A stretch of 7,630 nucleotides of DNA from Bryobacterales bacterium (lineage in GTDB: Bacteria; Acidobacteriota; Terriglobia; Bryobacterales; Bryobacteraceae). Below the pieces are notes generated by a model. The model worked only from the letters and a program-made list of their open reading frames with translations. It was not told the DNA's origin and searched no databases. The stretch is from positions 429-8,058 of the forward strand of contig DOZZ01000010.1 of NCBI GenBank assembly GCA_003517725.1, written 5' to 3'. The position numbers and the translations under genes were made by a program. Below are positions 1-6,743 of this stretch, in pieces. Numbering within the stretch: position 1 is the first letter of the stretch; each line of letters starts with the position of its first letter.

Positions 1-2423
1 CGCAGCACGGCGATGTGGCGCTCGCTCATATGCTCGAGGGTCGACGCCGCCGGATGTCCGTACGAATTCTCGTAACCATCCGAGATCAACGCGAGCGACG
101 GATGCACCGCGTCGAGTAAGCCAATCGTCGAGGATGTCCGGCTGCCGTGATGCCCGGCCTTCAGCACGTCGGCATGCCGCAGCAGTCCCGAGAGCAGCAT
201 GTCGGCTTCTACTTGCTTCTCGGCATCGCCGGTCAGCAGAAACGAGTGGCGCCCATAGCTCAACTGGAATACCAGCGAATCATTGTTCTTCGGCGCGGGC
301 CCCGGCCGGTACTCGCGCGATGGCGCGAGCACGTTCATCCGCACCGCGCCCAACTGCCGCCGGTCGCCGCGCTGCAGAGCGGTGATGCGCACGCCATGCG
401 CCTTGGCCAAAGCCTGAATGCCGCGCCACGCCGGGCAGTCGGGCGTCGCGCCGGTCCACAGTTCGCCCACCTCGAAATCTTTGAGAATCGCGGGCATGCC
501 GCCGACATGATCGTCATGCAGGTGCGAAATCGCGAGGATGTCGATGCGCCGCACGCCGCGCCACCACAGGTACGGCGCGACGACATCTTCGCCGATGTCG
601 AGATTCATCGTGCGCGTGACTAGCCCGTAGCTGGCGATACCGCCGGCATCCACCAGCATGGTGCGCCCGTCCGGCAGCGCGACCAGCAAACTGTCGCCCT
701 GCCCCACGTCGATGGCGCTCAATTCCAGCACGCCCGGCTGGGCCGACGGAGCAAACGGACTCCACACCAGCAGCGCCAGCAAACCCGCGGCCGCCACCGC
801 CGCCGCCGTGCGCCACGGTCTTGACGTCGCGCGCAGGGCAGCTGCCAGCAGCACCGCCACAATCGCGAGCGACAACCACAGCGGCGGCGCCGGCACATGC
901 CAGTTGGGTTCCAACCGGGCATGCCAGCCCACCAGCGCCTGGCTCCAACCCAACAGGCCGCCGGCGATTTTCGCGATCGCCGCCGACCCGGTAAACACGG
1001 CCGCGAAGCCCAGCGGGATCACCAGGCCCAGCAGCGGTACCGCGAACGCATTGGCCAGCAGCCCTGAAAATGGCACGCGGTGGAAATAGATCACCATCGG
1101 CAGCAGCAGCCCCACCTGCACGGCGGCCGACGTCAGCATCAAATCGGAGCCAAAACATAAGGCCAGCGCCGCGCCGGCGACCAGGCGTTGCGCCCACCGG
1201 ATCGGCACTCGCAACAGCAACGCCAGGGTCGCGGCCAGCAGCCGCAACTCCACCCGATGGTGCGCGATTTGCGGCGACACGCGCGGATCTTTGCCGGTCT
1301 GTGGCAAGTCGCGGCAGGCCGCGGCCAGCGGCCCCGAGGTGCGTTCGATCCAAGGCACCGCGAAGGCCGCGATCAGCGCCACGGAACCGAACGAAAGCTG
1401 AAAGCTGGCGTCCAGCAGCGACTCCGGATCGAGCAGCATAAACCCCAGCGCCACCGCCGCCAGCACGTTCAACATGCGTGTGCGGCGGTAGAACAGGCCG
1501 CCCACCGCATACAAGCTCATGCCGGCCGCCGAGCGGATCACCGGCGGCTGCCAGCCTGTGATCACTGCGTAGAGCCACGCCAGCGCCACCACCGCCAGCA
1601 GAGCCGGCCGCCGCGGCACAAAACAAATGCGCAGCAGAAACAGCAACGTGCCGGCCAGCACCGCCACGTGACTGCCCGAGATCACCAGCGCGTGGAACGT
1701 GCCGGTGGCGCGATAATCCTCGGTCCAGGCGCGCTGCAGCCGCGCTGTCTCGCCGATCAGCAGCGCCTGCATCATGCCGATGTTGTAAGGGTTGCCGCGA
1801 TAGAAGTGTTCGATGCGCGCCAGCGCCGCCTGTCGCCAGCGATACACCACGCCCAGCGCGGCGTTGCCGCAAGCGCCCGGTTCGATTTTAAGATCCTCGG
1901 CCGCGCCGCTGGCTGACCAGTAGATATGTTGCCGCGCCAGAAAATGCGTGTAGTCGAAGCCGCCGGGATTTTGATAGTTATGCGGGCTGCGCACCTGTCC
2001 CACCATTTCGATGCGCTGGCCGTAATGCAGATCGGGCAACGGCGCGGCGGAGCGGCGGAAGACTTTCACCTGGGCCCGCGCGCCGGGCGCGAGCTGCAGC
2101 ACGAACTGCTCGCGATCGTCGGCCGACATCGGAGGCCCGACTACGCAGCCCTCCAGAATGGTCGCGGTGCGGTCCGCCACATCTAATCGCGGCGCGCGTC
2201 CCTGGCGGTGCGCGGCATCGAGCAGCATGCCGCCGCAGACCAGTGCCGCCACGCCCGCTAGGGCCGCCACGCGCCAGTAGCGCCGCCAGCAGCACGCCGT
2301 GATGACACTCAGCGCTAGCGCCGCGGCCAGCGGCAATGCGTCCGCCCCCGGCCAGACACGCTCCGCCACAATGCCCAGCGCCACGGCCCCGGCCGGAATC
2401 AGTAAAGGTTCGCGCAGCCGCAC
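1..2423 (-). CDS. comEC: ComEC/Rec2 family DNA internalization protein (3' end cut by window edge)
   Basis: This is the inner-membrane channel that carries single-stranded DNA into the cytoplasm during natural transformation. The reverse-strand frame is open without interruption for about 807 codons. Seen in order: a hydrophobic N-terminus; a DUF4131-type region with NPGGFDY near residue 152; the Competence domain, with ALLIGET near 218 and HALVISGSHV from 244, followed by many membrane segments; then a metallo-beta-lactamase-like domain with DVGQGDS from 572, LVDAGG, HLHDDH at 634-639, GDAE with Asp733 and GHHGS with His758/His759. The metal-binding set therefore looks complete, and a nuclease-type role for this domain is the usual proposal. 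The stop lies left of position 1; by family length probably only a few dozen residues are missing. An in-frame TAG at 2444-2442 limits the start. GTG at 2423 is the first standard start after it and keeps the N-terminal helix, but no clear ribosome binding site precedes it; GTG at 2384 or 2369 are alternatives. It follows the peptidase gene by about 32 bases on the same strand, so co-transcription is likely. The family call is very secure. Confidence 0.95.
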   Translation of the reverse strand, partial: MRLREPLLIPAGAVALGIVAERVWPGADALPLAAALALSVITACCWRRYWRVAALAGVAALVCGGMLLDAAHRQGRAPRLDVADRTATILEGCVVGPPMSADDREQFVLQLAPGARAQVKVFRRSAAPLPDLHYGQRIEMVGQVRSPHNYQNPGGFDYTHFLARQHIYWSASGAAEDLKIEPGACGNAALGVVYRWRQAALARIEHFYRGNPYNIGMMQALLIGETARLQRAWTEDYRATGTFHALVISGSHVAVLAGTLLFLLRICFVPRRPALLAVVALAWLYAVITGWQPPVIRSAAGMSLYAVGGLFYRRTRMLNVLAAVALGFMLLDPESLLDASFQLSFGSVALIAAFAVPWIERTSGPLAAACRDLPQTGKDPRVSPQIAHHRVELRLLAATLALLLRVPIRWAQRLVAGAALALCFGSDLMLTSAAVQVGLLLPMVIYFHRVPFSGLLANAFAVPLLGLVIPLGFAAVFTGSAAIAKIAGGLLGWSQALVGWHARLEPNWHVPAPPLWLSLAIVAVLLAAALRATSRPWRTAAAVAAAGLLALLVWSPFAPSAQPGVLELSAIDVGQGDSLLVALPDGRTMLVDAGGIASYGLVTRTMNLDIGEDVVAPYLWWRGVRRIDILAISHLHDDHVGGMPAILKDFEVGELWTGATPDCPAWRGIQALAKAHGVRITALQRGDRRQLGAVRMNVLAPSREYRPGPAPKNNDSLVFQLSYGRHSFLLTGDAEKQVEADMLLSGLLRHADVLKAGHHGSRTSSTIGLLDAVHPSLALISDGYENSYGHPAASTLEHMSERHIAVL

Positions 2424-2455
2424 AGCAGGGGAGTGCGGCCGCTACATCGAAACTC

Positions 2456-4780
2456 TCAGCGCCTGAGCACGGAGAAATCCGGATCGAGCGTCACCCGCGC
2501 CGGAGCCGCCTTCAGCAGCATCGAGAAAGCCGCCGGTTCCGCGCCGGTCAGCACCCATCGCACCACCGGCGCGCCCTGCGCTGGTTGCACCACGACCGGC
2601 ACCTCCGCTTGAAAGGTGCCGTCCACGCCGCTCTGCGCCACATGCCCGCTGACGGTGTAGCCGCGCGGTCCGCGTTTCACCATCGACGTCAGCGCCAGTT
2701 CCGGCACGCCCGTCGCGTCCACCCACTGCTCGAAAAAGTTGTCGAGACCACGGTCGGCGCTATCGGCCGGCATGTGTTGCGCGCACACTTTCCGGAACTG
2801 TTCGGTGCTGATGGTTTTGTGGCGATACTCGGCCAGAACTTGCGCCAGCACTTGCCAGAACGCCGCGTCGCCCATGCGCCGGCGCAGCATGTGCAGAATC
2901 CAGGTGCCCTTGCCGTATAAGATCAGGTCGAACGCGCGCGGATTGGCGGGCGACTGCAGGCGCCGTCCCTGCGTCACCGGCCCGGCGGCCTCAATGCGGT
3001 CGCCCAGCGGCGAGGCGGACAGCAGTTGATCGCGGTAGTTGCTCAACATCTCCCGCACCCCTACCGGACCCTTGCGCGTTTCCAGCCAGAGGATGGCCGA
3101 ATAATTGGCCAGCGCCTCCATCAGCCACTCGTCGCGATAGCTGGCGGCCGAAACGCTGTTGCCCCACCACTGATGCGCCACCTCATGCGCCTGCAACAGG
3201 TCTTGAAAAAAGAACTGCAGCCGCGGACTCAGCGCCACCACCGCCGGGTCGGCCTCGTTCAGGTAAGTGAACGCCGAAAGGTAGATCAGGCCGGCGAAAC
3301 CCTGTCCAAAGGTCCCGGGTATGGGCGCGGCGACCAGTTCGCGCAGCGGCGGAGGTCCAAAATGCGCGGTATAGAACTGCATGGCGTCCGCCACCTCGCT
3401 CGCCAGTGTTTGCAAGCGCTCGTCGCCGCGGGCTCCGCTTGCAACGCGCCGCTCCGGGTTCGTCATACGGGTCCGCAGCGCGTTCTCCATCTGCGGGCTG
3501 GCGCACACTTTCACGGTGACGGCGCCGGCAATGCGATTTAAACAGGTATAGGCTCCCAGGTTGAAGCCCAGAAACGGCACCGGCACGGAAATGTCGCGCC
3601 GCACCGACCGGATCTCGCCGTCGGTAGAATCGCTCAGCAGCTCGCCGGGGCTGACCAAATCCACACCGCGGCCGTAATGATAGGTCACATCGAAGGTCGA
3701 GAACTGCGCCCCGCGGTGCGGATACCAGCGCCCGCGCGAGCCCACGAAGTACACGCCCTCCGCGGCGGACGAGATCACGTCGCCTTCATGTTCCACGCGG
3801 ATCTCGTGCGCCGCCGCGGCGCTCAGCGGCTGCCCGGGCACCACCACAAACAAGCGATCGTTGGCGTCCTGCGTCAGGTCGGTGCGCGCCGCATGCGAGT
3901 CCACAACCGTCGCGGGCTGTCCGTCTACCGTGGCGCCGGTGACGGCCATCTGCGACGACATTTCGAGCGGTACGGCGCGCGCGCTGCCGCCTGGAACACG
4001 CACTGTCAGCGTGGAGACGCAGCGCAGCCGCAGGCGCGCATCGAGCGTGGCGTCAATGCGGTAATGCTCCACCACCACGTCGGGCGCGGCCGGAACCTGG
4101 CGAAAGCCGCGGGCCTGAAAACTGGTCCAGACTTCGAAGTAGCTACGCTCGCCGCCATGCAATTGGCCCAGAATAAGCTGCTCGCTCGATCGCGGGTCGA
4201 AGAGCAGGTCGATAGTGCCCAGCCGGCGCGTGTTCAGGATCGCGGCGAAGAACCCCGCGCGCGAACCCGGCGACAACAGCTCGAGCGTGGTGCGCGTGGC
4301 GAATGCGGCTGATAAATTGCGCGCCACCGGCGTCCACTCGACGGCCAGCGCGGCGCCTTGCTCCGGCGCTTTGCGCCAGCGCGGCGCGGCTTTGATCTGC
4401 CGCATCAATTCCTCATAGGTGACGTCGCCGAACAGCAGCAGCGCCTGCGTGAAGTGTTCGTCCAGGTTGGGCGTTTCGGCATGCAGCGCGAGGGACCGGC
4501 GCTCGGCTTTGGTGGGCGGCAGCAACAGCAGTTCGGCGTCGCCGCCGTCGCCCTCGGCCACAAAGACGGCGGCCGCGCGGTGCCCGGCTATAGGCTGCGC
4601 AAAAATCAGGTAGCCTTCGTCGAAGTAGGTTTTGGCTTCATCCCGCACCAGGCTGATGTCGCGCACGTGATAACACTCGTTGGGATCCATCGAAATGCCG
4701 GCTAGCGCCTGCGCCAAGCCGCCGTCGCTCTGAGCCCGCAGACATGCCAAGCACGTCAAAACCAACACTGCCAAGCGCAT
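2456..4780 (-). CDS. Secreted M1-family (gluzincin) metallopeptidase
   Basis: This is a zinc metallopeptidase of the aminopeptidase N/LTA4 hydrolase superfamily, probably exported. With the ATG at 4780 the protein has 774 residues. It begins with a signal peptide (MRLAVLVLTCLACLRAQ), then an unassigned region of about 25-235, an M1-type N-terminal beta domain from about 240, and the catalytic domain. The zinc motif HEVAH (His532, Glu533, His536) is followed after exactly 18 residues by Glu555, as in M1. Tyr622 in YGKGTW sits 67 residues further, matching the catalytic tyrosine. The tail FEQWVDATGVPEL is also typical of the family. The GxMEN exopeptidase motif is not intact: the aligned stretch reads FGQGFAGL (491-498), with Gly where Glu is expected. 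The peptidase may therefore differ in specificity from true aminopeptidases. An in-frame GTG at 4795 would add five residues. I prefer ATG because the signal peptide then starts at once and a possible -10 box (4802-4797) would place transcription start near 4790. No Shine-Dalgarno is obvious for either start. The gene heads the unit with comEC. Confidence 0.9.
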   Translation of the reverse strand: MRLAVLVLTCLACLRAQSDGGLAQALAGISMDPNECYHVRDISLVRDEAKTYFDEGYLIFAQPIAGHRAAAVFVAEGDGGDAELLLLPPTKAERRSLALHAETPNLDEHFTQALLLFGDVTYEELMRQIKAAPRWRKAPEQGAALAVEWTPVARNLSAAFATRTTLELLSPGSRAGFFAAILNTRRLGTIDLLFDPRSSEQLILGQLHGGERSYFEVWTSFQARGFRQVPAAPDVVVEHYRIDATLDARLRLRCVSTLTVRVPGGSARAVPLEMSSQMAVTGATVDGQPATVVDSHAARTDLTQDANDRLFVVVPGQPLSAAAAHEIRVEHEGDVISSAAEGVYFVGSRGRWYPHRGAQFSTFDVTYHYGRGVDLVSPGELLSDSTDGEIRSVRRDISVPVPFLGFNLGAYTCLNRIAGAVTVKVCASPQMENALRTRMTNPERRVASGARGDERLQTLASEVADAMQFYTAHFGPPPLRELVAAPIPGTFGQGFAGLIYLSAFTYLNEADPAVVALSPRLQFFFQDLLQAHEVAHQWWGNSVSAASYRDEWLMEALANYSAILWLETRKGPVGVREMLSNYRDQLLSASPLGDRIEAAGPVTQGRRLQSPANPRAFDLILYGKGTWILHMLRRRMGDAAFWQVLAQVLAEYRHKTISTEQFRKVCAQHMPADSADRGLDNFFEQWVDATGVPELALTSMVKRGPRGYTVSGHVAQSGVDGTFQAEVPVVVQPAQGAPVVRWVLTGAEPAAFSMLLKAAPARVTLDPDFSVLRR

Positions 4781-4818
4781 GATGTTCGCCGTCACGATGA
4801 TAAACTACGGTTTCCCTC
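4781..4818. promoter_or_regulatory. Candidate divergent promoter interval between peptidase and FAH-family genes
   Basis: Only 38 bases separate the two divergent start codons. The interval holds an AT-rich core, ATGATAAACTA (4797-4807), in an otherwise GC-rich window. On the minus strand it reads TATCAT (4802-4797), matching the sigma-70 -10 consensus at five of six positions. On the plus strand it contains TAAACT, matching at four of six. No good -35 box was seen on either strand, and neither gene has a clear ribosome binding site, so short-leader or leaderless transcripts are possible. The promoter assignment is inference; only the spacing and the AT-rich core are directly visible. Confidence 0.35.
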
Positions 4819-5658
4819 ATGCGCTTCGTCACTTACTACGACCAACAGACGGCTCTGCCCGGCATTTTGAGAGGCGACCTGATTGTCCCGCTCCACGACG
4901 CCGGCCTGCCCTCGGTGCTCTCGATTGTCGAGGGCGGCCCAGCGGCTCTGGCGCGCGCCCGCGCCGCTTCGGAAGGACCGGGCTTTCCGCTGGCAGGCGT
5001 GCGTCTTGCCGCGCCCATCCCGCGCCCGCCCAAAATCATTTGCGTGGGCCTGAACTATCGCGACCACGCCATTGAGTCGAAGATGGAGATCCCCAAAGTC
5101 CCGACCATCTTCACCAAATTCCCCACTGCGGTCATCGGCAGCGGCGACAACATCGTGCTTCCCAAAAATTCCGCCAAGCCGGACTACGAAGCCGAGTTCG
5201 CCTTCGTCATCGGCCGCGGCGGACGCTACATCGCCGGGGAAAACTGGCGCGACCACGTCTTCGGCTACATGAACCTGAACGACGTCAGCGCCCGCGATTA
5301 CCAACTCGCCACCAGCCAGTGGACGATTGGCAAGACCTTTGACACCTTCGCTCCCATGGGCCCCTGCCTGGTAACGGCCGATGAAGTGGCCGACCCGCAC
5401 AATCTGGACATCAGTCTCACGGTGAACGGCGAAACGCTGCAGCACTCGAACACCCGCGAGCTGATCTTCAACATCCCGGCGCTGCTTGAATATCTGTCGA
5501 GCGTCTTCACCCTGGAGCCCGGCGACGTGGTCTCGACCGGCACGCCTTCCGGCGTGGGCTTCTCCTACGATCCGCCCAAGTGGCTGAAGGCCGGCGACGA
5601 AGTGGTGGTGCGCGTCGAAGGCCTCGGCGAGCTGCGAAACTCCGTAATCGCCGAATAA
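4819..5658 (+). CDS. Fumarylacetoacetate hydrolase (FAH) family protein
   Basis: This is a 279-residue soluble enzyme of the FAH fold, whose members cleave or isomerise dicarbonyl or acylpyruvate-type acids, often in aromatic or sugar-acid catabolism, using Mg2+ or Mn2+. The divalent-metal ligands are visible: Glu124 and Glu126 in DYEAEFAFVIG, and Asp155 in NDVSARD. The 29-residue gap from Glu126 to Asp155 is the same as in FAHD1-type enzymes. Also seen are VGLNYRDHA (76-84) with the lid/catalytic His83, FTKFPTA, FDTFAPMGP and the late TGTPSGVG motif. The length, with a short N-terminal domain of about 70 residues, fits the bacterial group annotated as 2-hydroxyhepta-2,4-diene-1,7-dioate isomerase, ureidoglycolate lyase-like or fumarylpyruvate hydrolase. 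Sequence alone does not settle the substrate, and no neighbouring catabolic gene helps. The start ATG gives the usual N-terminus (MRFVTYYD); no clear ribosome binding site precedes it. The CDF gene follows after 58 bases. Confidence 0.93.
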   Translation: MRFVTYYDQQTALPGILRGDLIVPLHDAGLPSVLSIVEGGPAALARARAASEGPGFPLAGVRLAAPIPRPPKIICVGLNYRDHAIESKMEIPKVPTIFTKFPTAVIGSGDNIVLPKNSAKPDYEAEFAFVIGRGGRYIAGENWRDHVFGYMNLNDVSARDYQLATSQWTIGKTFDTFAPMGPCLVTADEVADPHNLDISLTVNGETLQHSNTRELIFNIPALLEYLSSVFTLEPGDVVSTGTPSGVGFSYDPPKWLKAGDEVVVRVEGLGELRNSVIAE

Positions 5659-5716
5659 CTCTGAGGACTCATCGGCAGGTGTGTCCCCCACCGCACTACA
5701 CTGGAACTAGAGGCGG

Positions 5717-6652
5717 ATGCACGCTCACCATCACCATCGCGGCGCGTCGACCGGGCAGGTGCTGCGCTGGTCACTGCTGGCGACGGCGCTCTTCGTAGGC
5801 ATCGAGATCTTCTACGGCTTCCGAGCCCACAGCCTGGCGCTGCTTTCAGACGCCGGCCACAACGCCACCGACGCGCTGGCTTTGATGCTGGCATGGTTCG
5901 GCGTCTATGTGCAGAACAAGCCGGCCGATGAGCACAAAACCTTCGGCTACCAGCGCGCGGGCGTTCTGGCGGCGTTCGTCAACGCGCTAACCCTGTGGGC
6001 CGTTTCGGTTTGGATCATCTGGGAAGCCTACCGGCGCTTCTGGCGGCCAGAAGCGGTAAACACCGGCACCATGATGCTGGTGGCCCTTGGCGGCATCGTG
6101 CTCAACGGCGGCATTATGCTGGGCCTCAGCCGCGACCGCCACGCCGACGTCAACATCCGCAGCGCCTTTGTCCACATGCTGGGCGACCTGCTGGGCTCCA
6201 TCGCCATCGTCGCGGGCGCCGCCATTATCCGCTTCACCGGGTGGCACCAGGTCGATCCGCTGCTCTCGGTGCTGATTTCAGCGCTGGTGGTGTGGACCGC
6301 GTGGGACATCATCCACGAGGCGCTGAACATTCTGCTCGAAGGCCTGCCGCGGGGCCTGGCCTACTCGGCCGTGCAAGATGCCATGCGCACTGTCGCGGGC
6401 GTGCTCGATGTGCACGACCTGCACGTCTGGAGCCTGGGCTCGTCATCCCACGCCTTAAGCTGCCACGTGCTGATTGAAGACCTGCCGCTCTCGGTCAGCG
6501 ACCGCATCCTGCAAGAGTTGAACCACCTGCTGTCGGACCGTTTCAAAATTCACCACACGACGGTGCAGTTCGAACACGTCAGTTGCGGCGTCACGGGCAC
6601 GGGTTGCGTGATCCCGGTTACAACTGAGCACGCGCATCATGAGCATCCATAA
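5717..6652 (+). CDS. Cation diffusion facilitator (CDF) efflux transporter, ZitB/CzcD-like
   Basis: This 311-residue inner-membrane proton antiporter exports a divalent metal from the cytoplasm, most likely zinc. Six transmembrane segments are apparent, starting near residues 16, 42, 82, 115, 150 and 180, followed by a cytoplasmic C-terminal domain (about 208-295). The intramembrane metal site is complete: His48 and Asp52 in SDAGHNATD (TM2), and His153 and Asp157 in HMLGD (TM5). A His-Asp/His-Asp set, rather than the Asp-Asp/His-Asp set of YiiP, is characteristic of the zinc-selective ZitB/ZnT group. The signature FGYQRAGVLAAFVNA (76-90) and DPLLSVLI in TM6 also fit. The C-terminal domain carries HDLHVWSLGSSSHALSCHV, typical of ZitB relatives. 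Both ends are histidine-rich: MHAHHHH at the start and HAHHEH at the end. The ATG is the first start after an in-frame TAG (5708-5710), and an AGAGG ends three bases before it, which is close for a ribosome binding site. Substrate choice is inferred from motifs. Confidence 0.94.
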   Translation: MHAHHHHRGASTGQVLRWSLLATALFVGIEIFYGFRAHSLALLSDAGHNATDALALMLAWFGVYVQNKPADEHKTFGYQRAGVLAAFVNALTLWAVSVWIIWEAYRRFWRPEAVNTGTMMLVALGGIVLNGGIMLGLSRDRHADVNIRSAFVHMLGDLLGSIAIVAGAAIIRFTGWHQVDPLLSVLISALVVWTAWDIIHEALNILLEGLPRGLAYSAVQDAMRTVAGVLDVHDLHVWSLGSSSHALSCHVLIEDLPLSVSDRILQELNHLLSDRFKIHHTTVQFEHVSCGVTGTGCVIPVTTEHAHHEHP

Positions 6653-6708
6653 CAGACGTATTCCGGCACATTTGTAAAAGAATCGTGAAATCTGTCATGG
6701 CCGACGGT

Positions 6709-6732
6709 TAGGATCAGCGTCCTATTGCAATA
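6709..6732. promoter_or_regulatory. Small inverted repeats upstream of the O-antigen ligase-like gene
   Basis: Within the 91-base gap after the CDF gene, a short hairpin is visible: TAGGA (6709-6713) pairs with TCCTA (6720-6724) around a six-base loop. It overlaps the perfect 10-base palindrome TATTGCAATA (6723-6732), which ends 11 bases before the next start codon. Such a palindrome could be an operator half-site pair or part of an AT-rich promoter. The stem is too short and lacks a T-run, so it is not a convincing terminator. Function is unknown and chance occurrence is possible. Confidence 0.25.
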
Positions 6733-6743
6733 TTCATAGCTGC

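Noticed and set aside
1050..1260. Repeated CAGCAGC/GCCAGCAGC words resembling a short repeat array
   Set aside because: They are reverse complements of Leu/Ala-rich membrane-helix codons in comEC, irregularly spaced and not a repeat unit.
514..1872. Long minus-strand open frame of 452 codons in a different register within comEC
   Set aside because: Its translation is an Ala/Gly/Arg-rich low-complexity product with no motif, while the other register gives an unbroken, motif-complete ComEC. It is a GC-rich shadow frame.
1188..1916. Plus-strand open frame of 242 codons antisense to comEC
   Set aside because: It is rich in His/Arg/Gln from antisense of common Ala/Leu codons, has no recognisable domain and lies wholly inside comEC.
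2336..4705. Several plus-strand open frames of 100-210 codons opposite the peptidase gene
   Set aside because: They are compositionally biased shadows without motifs or ribosome binding sites, and the minus-strand peptidase is clear.
4792..5691. Minus-strand open frame of 299 codons covering the whole FAH-family gene in antisense
   Set aside because: It is a long antisense frame caused by codon bias. The plus-strand product has every FAH metal ligand, and the antisense product matches no family.
5674..5702. Possible promoter before the CDF gene (TACACT at 5697-5702)
   Set aside because: It matches the -10 consensus at only four of six positions and has no -35 partner at normal spacing, so it is too weak to call.
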